Assembly (NCBI GenBank): GCA_951640195.1
Contig: OX621165.1
Span: 868,001 to 932,000 of the forward strand
Source of the DNA: Porpolomopsis calyptriformis
Taxonomy: Eukaryota; Basidiomycota; Agaricomycetes; Agaricales; Hygrophoraceae
Reading direction: 5' to 3'
DNA length: 64,000 bases
A program made the translations under genes and the position numbers. Of this stretch, positions 43,863 to 54,113 are shown in pieces. The notes under the pieces were generated by a model. It saw only the letters and a program-made list of their open reading frames with translations, did not search any database and was not told the origin of the DNA. Each line of letters begins with the position of its first letter. Position 1 is the first letter of the stretch.

Positions 43863-44330
43863 TGTTACGTCGGCGGTGAGGTCTCAGGTAGCTTCCGGGG
43901 ACAACAAGGAGCCTAGTGCATAAACTAGGGGAAACGTTGTTGAAATTCAAGACTAAGGAAGATACAAGCGTATCGTACTCTACTTATATCTATCTGAGTC
44001 TGGAATGTGATAATGATCGTTACAGACGTTCCATGGGACGGCTGACCAATGTACAGCCTTGCGCAGCTACTGCGGAGTACTGCGGAGCATGTCTTCATCG
44101 ACCAATAGCGTAAACGTCTCCAATCTATGAGGATTAGTGATAAGATAAGATTAGATAGAGAGATAAGATAAGATAAGTGAAAAGGAGAAATTGAAAGGAA
44201 AGTGGGTGGAAGTCTAGTTGGTAGTGTCATGTGTCACGTCACGGTCACAGTGGTCGACGAATCGAGCGTGACAGGTCACAGGGGTCACGGACAGGGGACA
44301 AGTGGTCGAAAAATGAATGAAATCGTAACA
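43863..44330 (-). repeat. 3' LTR of element F
   Basis: TGTTACGTCGGCGG to AATCGTAACA in plus orientation, so the ends are TGTTAC/GTAACA inverted repeats. Contains GATAAGATAAG repeats at about 44150-44176. Confidence 0.9.
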
Positions 44331-44579
44331 TCACCCTCTCTTCAAATTCACGTCTGCACGATATTAACGTAGGCGTTGGAGATGTCTTGAACAGTCTCAG
44401 AGTAACCACCTTGGCGCGTAACAGGGAGAAGTCGAGAGATGGTATTGGTATCGACGACGGATTTCTAAAGCAGATAAGGGAGAGACGAGTTGATAGAGTC
44501 GGAGTTCTTGGACTCGGTTATCCAGTCGCAAAACAATTGTGATCGCATTCACTGGATTTGACTCGTAAATCCAAACTCG

Positions 44580-44774
44580 TCATGCGGTAGGCGGAAGGGG
44601 AGGAAGAAGGGCAGAACCGTTAAAATCATGATCGAGGAGTCGATCGACTTCTGCTGGGGATAATGGGATGAGGACGTCAATGTTATCACTGGTCTTGGGT
44701 GGTTTGTAGTCTTCGCCTGTTGAGTCCGTGATGGGGTCGTAGAGCCGTTCATCAATTCCGAAGAAGTCGTCCAT
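44580..44774 (-). CDS. Small ORF downstream of element F pol
   Basis: 64 codons starting 33 bases after the pol stop (44810-44808): MDDFFGIDERLYDPITDSTG to an acidic and Pro-rich end. No family recognised. It occupies the same place as ORF3 of families A and B but shows no similarity to it. With only one copy to compare, it may be chance or the relic of a longer ORF. Confidence 0.35.
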   Translation of the reverse strand: MDDFFGIDERLYDPITDSTGEDYKPPKTSDNIDVLIPLSPAEVDRLLDHDFNGSALLPPLPPTA

Positions 44775-44807
44775 ACAAATGACATGTAGTTGAAGCCTTG
44801 GGGCTGG

Positions 44808-47800
44808 TCATTTGGGATGGAGAGCATGGAATTCATCGATCAGTTCCTGAGAGTTCTTGACATTGATTTCGGGTTCCCAGGTATTTTCCTCATTGGTGTA
44901 ACCTTCCTAGTGCACGAGGTACTGAAGTTTCCCTTTTCGTAATCGGGAATCCAGAATTTCATCGACGATATACTCGACATCATCTTCCAGTTGGAGTGGG
45001 GGAGGGGGAGGGGGTCTTCTTTGATTTGGAAAGGAAGGGGGACGGTAGGGGGAGAGATATGACTCATTGAAAACCAGATACAGTCCTAACCATTCGCGAG
45101 GGAGTTCAAGTTTGTAGGTGGAGTGACCGACCTTCTCAATGACCTTGAAGGGTCCGAAGCGTTTGTTGTCCAGCTTCTTCATGGGTCGTTTGGTTTTGAT
45201 GTTGGTGGCAGCCAACCATACTTTGTCTCCTGGCGAGTATTCTTGTGTGGCTCAAACGTGTTTGTCATGAACGGTCTTCATTCTCTCGTTTGCTTCCTTC
45301 AGGGCGGCTTCAGCTTCTTGATGGACCTTTTTCATCCGATCAGCGAATTGAGTCGCGGATTCATTTCGGACTTCCTCTGCAGTATCACTTCCCGTCCAGG
45401 GATCTTGACTGTAATTGATGTAGAAGGGAGTTTGTCGTGTGGCTGCATGGACAGAGTTATTGTACAAAAACTCTGCCAATGCGAGCCATTCCTTCCAATT
45501 ATCCTGATGATGGTTGATGAAGACGTGGAGGTACTGTTCAAGCGTCTGATTCATTCGTTCGGATTGGCCATCGGTTTGGGGATGGTAAGCGGTAGAAACA
45601 TTCTGGGAGGTGCCCAGAAGGCGAAAGAGGTCGGTCATGAATTTGGAAACAAATCGCGGATCGCGATCGTGGATGATGCGTCGGGGAACTCCATGATCCC
45701 GAATTACTCGATCCCAGATGATTTTGGCAAATCCTTCGGAGTTCAGTTCGATGTGGGTGGCCTCGAACTTGACTGCCTTGGAGAAATGATCAACAATGGT
45801 GAGGATTGCGTTGTAGCCCTGACATTCTGGTATGGGGCCAATGAGATCAACCGTGATCGTATCCCATGGTCGAGTGGAGGGATCAAAGGGATGTAGGGGG
45901 GTCTTCGCGGGTAACTGAGAGGCCTTGGTGTGTTGACATGTTTCGCAACCACGAACATAGGTATTGACGTCTCTCTTGATGGTGGGCCACCAGTAGTCGC
46001 GACACACAGCTTCGGTGGTTTTGAAGGAGCCGTAGTGTCCGGAGAGAGGGTTGTCGTGGTATTGGGCGATAATGTTGCCGCGGAGAGAGAAATCCCTTGA
46101 GACGTAGATTCGATCCAGGAAGGTCTTGATACCGTCGTCCTGGGTCTTCCAATCGTTTTCGCGTTTTTTCTGAAGGAGTGTGGCTTGTGTTTCTTTATTG
46201 TGGTATGAATTCCGGATTCGTGAGCGGAAATTAGTAGGTTCAATCTCGTGTTGAACCTGTCGGAGGTCTACAATAGGGTGGTCTGAAGCAGGAAAGAGAT
46301 TAGGCGGAAGCAAAACAGTATCATCATTGTCGTTCACCCCCCTCTCAAAACCTGGTCGTCTCGACAGGATATCAGCTTTGGAGTTGGCCTTGCCGGCGAC
46401 GTGGTGGAGAGAGAAATGGTAATCCTGTAGCTCTGTGAGCCATCTGGCTTGGCGCCTGTTCAACTTCTGTGGCAGCTTGAAATACTGGAGGTTGGCATGA
46501 TCCATCCAAACCTCAAAGACTTGCCTGGCAGACAGGAGCCATTTTCTGAACTCTTAGAGTGCAGTCATAATTGCGAGCAGTTCGCAGTCGTAGATCTGAT
46601 AATTTCGTTCCGTGGGTGTAAACGATTTGGAGATGTAAGCGATAGGCTTCCAGATACCATTTTGTTTTTGTGATAGTACAGCGCCTAAGGCGTAATCAGA
46701 AGCGTCGGTTTCCACACAGAGTAAGTCGTTATCATTGGCAATAGATAAGACGGGAGAGGTGGTAATGATTGTCTTCAGGGCGTCAAAAGCGTCCTGGCAT
46801 TCGGGGGTCCAGTTGAAAGGAGCGTTTCCAGTTAACACATTGAGGGGGCGGGCAATTCCGGCGAAATGATGGATAAATCGGCGGTAGAAGTTACAAAATC
46901 CAAGAAAGGCCTGAACGTTGCGTTTGCACTCGGGGGTCGGCCAGTCGGTGATCCCTCGAACCTTGATGGGGTCCATTTTGACGTGGCCTTCAGACACGAT
47001 TACTCCGAGATATTCCACTTGTCATTGATCAAAACTGCATTTCTCTAGCTTGAGGTAGAGCTTATGTTCGCGAAGTGTGGTCATAACTTTGTAGACATGT
47101 TGGTGATGCGTTTCGAGGTCCTTATCGAAGATGAGGATGTCGTCGATGTATACTAAGACGTGTCCTTCAACGATTTGGACATGGAAAATATCGTTCATCA
47201 TGTTCTGAAAGGTGGCAGGCGAGTTCGTGAGACTGAAGAACATAACCAGTGGTTCGAATAGGCTGCGGTTAGTTCTGAACGCAGCCTTGTGTTCGTCTCC
47301 TTCCTTGATCCGAACATTGTTGTATCCCCAGCGAACGTCCAGTTTGGCGAAGTAATGGGCGTTTTGCAGGGTATCGATCAGTTCATTGATCAAAGGAAGG
47401 GGGTATCGATTTTTGATGGTCATGTCATTGAGTTTTCGGTAATCCTGGATAGGGTGTAATCAACCATCCTTCTTCTTGATGAAGAAAAAAGGAGAGGCAA
47501 CGGGAGAGATGGATTTACGAATCCGTCCAGTGCGAAGGTTTTCTTCCAAGAACTCGTCCAATTGGGCACGTTCGTCCACAGAGAGGGGATAGACCTTGCA
47601 GTCGAGCTTCTCTTCGGTCCCGGGGAGGAGTTCAATTGCGTGATCCCAGGGACGACTTGGGGGGAGTTCGTCAAAGTCTTCCTTGGTGAAAATGTCTTGG
47701 AATTCGTGGAGGTATTCAGGTACGATCTCTTTCCATGTACGGTTTTTCTTCTGGTCTTCTTCCCAGGCCTTGATTGTGAGATCCTGTGATTTCATACCGA

Positions 47801-48752
47801 CTAACCGAATTTGGATGGCGGAGTTGAGGTCAACCATGAGTAGGTGGTCGCCATCCTCGAGGTTGAGGTTGTTGATGTCGATGGAATCGGAGAAAGGAGA
47901 AGGATGACAATCAGGAGAGTATCGATCGAGAACGAGAGAATGTGTCTTCCAGTCAATGGAGGGATTATGGAGTTTCAGCCAATCATGTCCCAGGAAAACT
48001 TGAGACTTGCCGAGGTTCATGATTCCGAAGTTTATCTGTTTGATATGGGAACTGATCCTAAGCTCCAGCGCGACCATTTCCGAGATGGGCCCTTCAGAGT
48101 TGGGTTGTCCATCTGCGTTGTGTACAGGGATGGGTCGGGCAAGTTTGGTGGTGTGTAAATCGTGTTCGTGGACGTACTTAACATCGATACATGAACCTTC
48201 ACAACCGCTGTCGATAAGAGCAGTGGCGAGGTGTTCGGCATGGTTGTCCAGGGTAGTAATGACAGTTTTGAGAGTCAGCTGATTTCCTCCAGAGCCACGA
48301 ATGAACACATGGGGTTCTTTGAGTTCGTTCAGGGCTCGAATGGCGTTCTCTGTTGTGAGGGAATTGATTTGATCGATTGTGTCTTGAGTCATCTCTCGCA
48401 ATCGGGCAGGGTGAGACCATTTGGAGAGGATAGGAATTGCGAAATTAGCTTGTTCCTTAATGGCGTTAACGATTTCTAGAGGAGAAAAAAGAGAGTTGAT
48501 GTCGATTGGTTCGACAGAGGGGAGAGACAGTGGTTCGGGAATGAGGGTTTGAAGGGATTCGGGGCGCTCAACGTTCACATTTGGCATGGGCAGTGGGGGA
48601 CTAGTTTTATTGATGGGCTTGGTGGTATATGGTAATGTACATGCCGTCGAAGTATCACAGAGAGAAGAAAGAGGAGAAGGGGAGAAGTCTGGTACTGTTT
48701 GTTCGCAATGCCAAAGCAAACAACTTTCTGTCAAGTAGAGGGAGCGCATCTC
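44808..48752 (-). pseudogene. pol: pol of element F
   Basis: In the -1 frame relative to gag. Protease ALIDSGCEGSCIDVKYV, RT with VYIDDILIF, RNase H CVETDASDYALGAVLSQ, integrase zinc region CETCQHTKAS, core TVDLIGPIPECQGYNAIL, HDRDPRFVSKF and AYHPQTDGQSERMNQTLEQY, then a GPF-x-V module and a chromodomain-like tail (VDEILDSRLRKGKLQYLVH, stop, EGYTNEENTWEPE). Five internal stops; the one after KKKDG sits at a CGA-like position before the conserved [11 protein letters not shown]. Confidence 0.9.
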
Positions 48753-49678
48753 TAACGACCGTCGCCAAAATCCTGTTCAGTCGAGTCGGGGGTGGGTTCT
48801 TCTGGAGCGTGTTCCTCTTCGGAAAGGAAATTCATCAACTCCGAGAGCTCGTCGTGCGTCAGTTCATATTGGAGGGCACGAACATTGACCTTTTTGAGCT
48901 CTTGAGGACAGTCCCAACGGAAATGTCCGACCTGGCCACAGTTGTAGCACTTGTTGACTTGACGCGTCTTGCTAAGGTCCATGGGTAACCCCTGACCGCC
49001 ATGAATGATACCAGATGGTACCTGACGATCTTGCTGAGGTGGGGGTTGGAAATGGGGTACGGACAGTCTGAAAGACAGACGAGGGAGGGGGACATTCGGA
49101 CGTTGATAGCGTTCTTGCTCACGAAAACGTTCCATGAGCTGTCCGATGGCCTTCACTCTCTCGTGGTACTTGTCGTACTTGGTGGGGAGTGGCGGGTTCG
49201 CATACATTTGCCGAATTATGTCCTGGCGGACATTCTTCTCAATGATGCAGATACATTCTTTATCCTGGCCAGCAAGACCAGCTTGGCAGAACAAGAGTTC
49301 CAGTTTTACGAAATAGTCAGTGATACTCAGTCTTCCTTGAGCGAAATGCTCAACCTCTTTGCGAGCGCATTGTTCAATGGCGTGATCAACAAAGGTTGCG
49401 TCCAACAGGGCAGTGAAGGTGGCCCAAGTCCCGAGAGGGACAAGGTTGCCAGCAGCATCGGTGCGACCGAAGAACGTGTCGACATACTGTTGCGCCCACT
49501 CAGCAGCTACACCTTCCTTCATGTACGAGAGTGCGACGAGAATCATTTTCTCGGGATCAGTGACATCGCTGCCTCGGAGAAAGATGATCACTTGTCGGAA
49601 CCAATTTTTATACAGCTTTTTGTCGCCATTGAAGGAATCGGGCTGGGCAAGCTTGATTTTGTTTGACGCGGAGGCCAT
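48752..49678 (-). CDS. gag: gag of element F
   Basis: Intact 308-codon frame from ATG at 49678: KIKLAQPDSFNGDKKLYKNW, MKEGVAAEWAQQYVDTFFGR, SITDYFVKLELLFCQAGLAG, a CCHC knuckle CYNCGQVGHFRWDC and an acidic end. Upstream sequence to about 50500 is Pro/Ser-rich and may be an extended N-terminus or leader, but it is broken by stops. Confidence 0.85.
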   Translation of the reverse strand: MASASNKIKLAQPDSFNGDKKLYKNWFRQVIIFLRGSDVTDPEKMILVALSYMKEGVAAEWAQQYVDTFFGRTDAAGNLVPLGTWATFTALLDATFVDHAIEQCARKEVEHFAQGRLSITDYFVKLELLFCQAGLAGQDKECICIIEKNVRQDIIRQMYANPPLPTKYDKYHERVKAIGQLMERFREQERYQRPNVPLPRLSFRLSVPHFQPPPQQDRQVPSGIIHGGQGLPMDLSKTRQVNKCYNCGQVGHFRWDCPQELKKVNVRALQYELTHDELSELMNFLSEEEHAPEEPTPDSTEQDFGDGR

Positions 49679-50781
49679 TGGTGTTGTTTGCGAAGGGGGG
49701 AGTGGATTCGGGTTTGGGGGGGGTGGAGTACTAGAAGGGGAAACAGAAGGAAGAGGGAGAGGAAGGGCTGGATCCGATTCAGGGGGGGGTTCCTCTCAAG
49801 GGGGAGAGTCTTTCAGCTTCCGAGGGGTTTTCGGAAGTGGTTGTTGCGGGGAGTTAGAGGTGGTCGCCTTTGTGGGAGAAGACAACAAGCGGGAGAGAGG
49901 TCAAGGTGGTGTTCGCAGAAAACGAGGTCGTGCGAACAGGGGTGTTCCTACGGGTCATGGAGTAGGGGCAGGGAGAGTGGTTGGGCCGAGGACCTCGAAG
50001 ACAGAGGGAGTCGAAGGATCGAGAATCTGAGACGACAGGGGTGAAAAGATCCCAGGGATGTCGTCAGCATCTTGATACTCTAGGTCGTCGTCTGTGAGCC
50101 TGAAGCTTGGTCGACGGGAGCCTGTATGGGGAGGCGTGGTCGGAGGTTGTCTCGGACGTGGATCTCTCTGATGCGAGAAGATCCGCAACGGTAGAAAACT
50201 CGGATGGAAGAAGCAAGGAAATTGGCAACGAGCGCGGGGGAACGATAAACTCTGATGCGAACGTGATTGAACGTTCGCGGTTCGATTTCAACGAAAGGAT
50301 CTAAACCGTCATCTGAATCCAGGGGAGAAGGGGCAGTATAGAAGGAGTCCAAAGAGAGCGAAGAACGAGACGAAGCCGGGGAAAGATTAGCGGTGATGGG
50401 GGGAGAGAGTTCAAATGCGAGGTGGGAGAACTCGAGCGTAAGAGCTGCGAGTTGAGCCTGTTCGATTTCTAAAGCGTCGACGGCTTGTTACTTGGAGTAG
50501 TTAATGAGCTGACTCGACGAAGCCTGGGGAGATGGGTGAGGGGGAGAGTAGGACGGGGGCGGATTGAGTGAAGACGGGTCCAGGGTGGTGGTCGAATTCG
50601 ATACCGTGCGGTTTGTCACCGTGGTTCTCAAAATGAAAGAGGATGGGCCTGACGAGGGGGAGCCTGATGGATTCCAGGGGAGCAACAGCAACGGCTTTCA
50701 CTTGACAACTCAATGTGAAAGCGGTCGGTGTCAGATGAATCTTGACCAGGGACTCTTGCGGAAAGAAGCTGGGTGAGAGAG

Positions 50782-50794
50782 AGTCTTGAATTTC
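50782..50794 (-). promoter_or_regulatory. Primer-binding site of element F, complementary to its LTR
   Basis: Minus-strand GAAATTCAAGACT directly abuts the LTR end and pairs over 13 nt with the LTR site at 50874-50886. The sequence is unrelated to the primer sites of A, C and D, so the complementarity arose or persisted independently. Confidence 0.65.
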
Positions 50795-51262
50795 TGTTAC
50801 GTCGGCGGTGAGGTCTCAGGTAGCTTCCGGGGACAACAAGGAGCCTAGTGCATAAACTAGGGGAAATGTTGTTGAAATTCAAGACTAAGGAAGATACAAG
50901 CGTATCGTACTCTACTTATATCTATCTGAGTCTGGAATGTGATAATGATCGTTACAGACGTTCCATGGGACGGCTGACCAATGTACAGCCTTGCGCAGCT
51001 ACTGCGGAGTACTGCGGAGCATGTCTTCATCGACCAATAGCGTAAACGTCTCCAATCTATGAGGATTAGTGATAAGATAAGATTAGATAGAGAGATAAGA
51101 TAAGATAAGTGAAAAGGAGAAATCGAAAGGAAAGTGGGTGGAAGTCCAGTTGGTAGTGTCACGTGTCACGTCACGGTCACGGTGGTTGACGAATCGAGTG
51201 TGACAGGTCACAGGGGTCATGGACAGGGGACGAGTGGTCGAAAAATGAATGAAATCGTAACA
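50795..51262 (-). repeat. 5' LTR of element F
   Basis: 468 bp. The minus-strand TATA (GATATAAG, plus 50915-50922) is about 30 bases before AGTCTTGAATTTC (plus 50886-50874), the exact 13-nt complement of the sequence just outside the LTR (50794-50782). Confidence 0.9.
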
Positions 51263-51267
51263 CTAAC

Positions 51268-51560
51268 GAGGAATCAGACTTAAAGTCTGAGTACGACTAA
51301 CTAGGGGTTTATATACTGACTACACTACTGTGGATGAGTCAGTGTAAACACAAGGAATACATGTGATGAGTAGAGATAAGCATGATAAAGGACTCAGAGC
51401 ATGTGAAAGGGTGAAACATGATCGTCGGAAAGGAAGTGTGTCTTATCTAGGATATATGAAAAGATACGAAATTGTGGGGAATCCCAAGTAAAGATAAGAC
51501 CTGTCTGACTAAGCAGTAATGACTAACATAGAGAGGAAATGAAAATTTACGTCCATGACA
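51268..51560 (-). repeat. 3' LTR of element B, right part
   Basis: Resumes after the second CTAAC (51263-51267) and ends at GTCCATGACA. Carries the AGACTTTAAGTCT-type palindrome near 51281-51291 and a TATA-like TTTATATAC near 51310, as in the solo copy. Confidence 0.8.
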
Positions 51561-51594
51561 TACACCTCGTTTTTCAGGAAATTCGACCCGAATT

Positions 51595-52332
51595 TCAAAC
51601 TTGGGTGGTGTCGGTCGTTTTGTCCTCTGAGGCCTGAGTCGGGATTTCCTCGGTGGCGGAGGCCTCGATGGCCACTGAGGGGGAGATGGTGGGAGTGGTT
51701 TCCAGAGCCGCTTCGATGGGGGAAGGGGCTCAAACTGTCGCGACGTCGTCTTCATCCGGGTATTCCAAGTCGAGATTGATGGGGTACTCAACTGACGCAC
51801 CGTAATCGATTAACGTCTCCGTCGTTGCGAGATCTCATTGAGCCTGAAGAAAATCTTCTCGGGAGAGTCGTTCGGCCCGACGACTCTCTTCCACGAGCTT
51901 GACGATGATGGCACGAGTGGTGACATTGTAACAATTAACCCACGTACGTTTCTTCTCCCATTGTAACTCCCAAACTTTTAACTCGCTCTGATCCCAACGA
52001 TTCTTCCAAAACAAGGTGCTCCTCTCTGATGCTTTGAGCTCGGCTTTTAAGACGTCACGCTCCTGGCGAAGTTCTTGGTTCCACTTGCTGACGCTGTTGC
52101 TGTGGACTGTAAGACGTGAGATAGTGACAGTGGGATCTTTGGGAGGAGGTGTTTCCATAGGGTATTCCTTGAAAAAGTCTTCTGTGCGTGCGCGAGCTTG
52201 TCGGCGTAACTGCCGAGTGGAGGAGGAAGAGGTGGAGGGACCGGGAGTAGGGGAGCGGATGGCAGCAGATGAAGGAATTCATCCAGCATGTCGGATGGCG
52301 ACCTGAGGAGAGGGAGATCGAGTGGTGGGCAT
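51595..52332 (-). pseudogene. ORF3 of element B
   Basis: 246 codons from ATG at 52332 to TGA at 51597-51595, nearly the same length as in family A. It shares the N-terminal RSPSPQVAIR, SRLTVHSNSVSKWNQELRQE, KNRWDQSELKVWELQ, RTWVNCYNVTTRAIIVKLVE and the acidic TTDTTQV end. It has one early TGA at a former CGA, a stop after DFLQAQ and a stop after DDVATV. Conservation of layout across two families with different LTRs argues for a real function. Confidence 0.75.
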
Positions 52333-52398
52333 TGTGAATGATGGTTCAACAACGTTGGTGTTGGGAAAGGACTGGATGGAATCGTATCAATGATTCTG

Positions 52399-52408
52399 AG
52401 TTTATAAG
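52399..52408 (-). promoter_or_regulatory. CTTATAAACT box before ORF3 of element B
   Basis: Minus-strand CTTATAAACT, 67 bases upstream of the ORF3 ATG, identical to the decamer in A1-A3 although neighbouring sequence differs. An acceptor-like CTATTCTTAG ends at 52421. Confidence 0.4.
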
Positions 52409-52468
52409 CACCAACTCGACCTAAGAATAGAATTCAAAAAATGGACAGCCGGAATGATGACAAATGAG

Positions 52469-52764
52469 TTAAGTCGCTGTTTGAATTGAGTCTTCATAAG
52501 TCTTCATAATTTCCTTGGCATGTCGCAAGACGTTCGATCGTTCTTCCCAAGTAGCTTCTTCAATCGGATAACCTTTCCACTTGACCAAATATTTTCATCG
52601 GCGTTGAGCTCCAGAGTGTTGAAGAATGGATTCAACTTCATATTCTTCTTCGTTCTCGATCAGATCTGGAGGAGGTCGAGACATATCAGTAATGTCAGGG
52701 TGGAGTGACTTATCTTCGATATTGGGTCTCAGGAGTGATACGTGAAAAACTGGGTGGAGCTTCC
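52469..52764 (-). pseudogene. Integrase C-terminus and chromodomain of element B
   Basis: Reads LHPVFHVSLLRPNIEDKSLH, EEYEVESILQHSGAQRR, stop, KYLVKWKGYPIEEATWEERS and ends DSIQTAT at 52469. It continues upstream at 59646, beyond A3. Confidence 0.8.
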
Positions 52765-53198
52765 TGTTATAAACCGGTTGTTCAGAACGCGTTTTACTTC
52801 GGGTGTTCTGTCCCAAGAGATATAGAGTATGGTTCCAAGTCCTTGTTATGAGTAGGCTAACGAGGAATCAGACTTAAGGTCTGATACGTACAAGAGGTAC
52901 TCTTTATATACTGACTACTTATCTGTGTGAGTCAGTGCGACATAACATGAGGTAGAGATAAGAGTGAGTCATCATGATCGATGACGAATCATAAGGGGTT
53001 GAAACATAACGGAAATGAAGTATGTCCGCATATAGGTAAAGTAATGCGGAATCCCAGAGGAAGGCAATGGGGAATCCCAGTAACAAGTAGGGGGAATCCC
53101 AAGATAAGAGATAGGTTTGCATACGATAAGATAAAGAAAATGAAGAAAATTACGACCATGACATACACCTTGGCTTTTAAGGAAATTCGTCCCGAATT

Positions 53199-53945
53199 TC
53201 AAACTTGGGCGGTGTCGGTTGTCTCATCTCCCGAGGCCTGAGTCAGGATTTCCTCAGTGGCGGGGGCCTCGACGGCCACTGAGGGGGAAGCGATGAGTTC
53301 GACTTCCAAAGTTGCTTCGACAGGGGAGGGGGCTCGAACTGTTGCGGCGTCGTTGTCGTCGATCGGGTACTCTAGGTCAATGTTAATGGGATATTCGACC
53401 GTTTCTCCGTATTCGATCAACGTTTCCGTTGTCGCGAGATCTCGTTGGGCTCGAAGGAAGTCCTCTCTGGTGAGCCATTCACTTCGACGACTCTCTTCCA
53501 TGAGCTTGGCGATGATGGCACGGGTGGTGACGTCGTAGCAGTCAACCCACGTTCGTCTCTTCTAGTGCTGGAGTTCCCAAACTTTCAACTCACTCTGATC
53601 CCAACAATTCTTCCAAAATAAAGCACTTTTCTCCGATGCCTTGAGCTCGGCTTGTAAGACTTCGCGTTCCTAATGAAGTTCACGATTCCAATTGCTGACG
53701 CTGTTACTGTGGACTGTAAGGCGGGAAATGGTAACGGCGGGGTCTTCGGGAGGAGGGGTCTGAGTGGGATATTCCTTGAAGAAATCTTCAGCGTGAGCAC
53801 GAGCATGTCGACGTAATTGTCGAGTGGAGGAGGTAGAGGTGGAGGGACCAGGGGTAGGAGAGCGGGCAGCGGACAAGGGGATTCGTCCAGAACGCCGGAT
53901 GGCGACTTGAGGGGAGGGGGATCGTGTGGATCGTGTAGCAGGCAT
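53199..53945 (-). pseudogene. ORF3 of element A3
   Basis: ATG at 53945 with MPATRSTRSPSPQVAIRRSG, the DFFKEYPTQTPPPED linker and the TTDTAQV end at 53199. Stops near 53669 (after NWNRELH) and 53564 (before the CYDVTTRAI block) interrupt the coiled-coil region. CTTATAAACT lies upstream (plus 54040-54049). Confidence 0.75.
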
Positions 53946-54113
53946 GATAAAGTTGTTGCGGCATTTTGGCTCAGTGGTCTTTGAGTTGTTGTTAAGAGGC
54001 GCGCAATTTGAATCGTGAAGGAAAGTAGAGACATCTGGCAGTTTATAAGGAATGGTTCTAAAAATAGAGGTCAATTCTTGGCAGATGGGATGATGACAAA
54101 CGAATGAATAGAA

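Larger units (their letters stand above)
43863..51262 (-). mobile_element. Element F: complete Ty3/gypsy element of another family
   Basis: 7400 bp, minus strand, LTRs 43863-44330 (3') and 50795-51262 (5'), both 468 bp and differing by about nine transitions. Target duplication CTAAC (43858-43862 and 51263-51267) in element B's LTR. It contains gag, pol with integrase, a diverged chromodomain-like end and a small extra ORF. Pol has stops at about 47460, 47022, 46551, 45252 and 44907. Confidence 0.93.

Noticed and set aside
45123..45896. 257-codon plus-strand frame
   Set aside because: Antisense to the integrase of element F, which carries the DDE and zinc motifs.
49001..50030. Overlapping plus-strand frames of about 200 codons
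   Set aside because: Antisense to element F gag and its Pro/Ser-rich upstream region.
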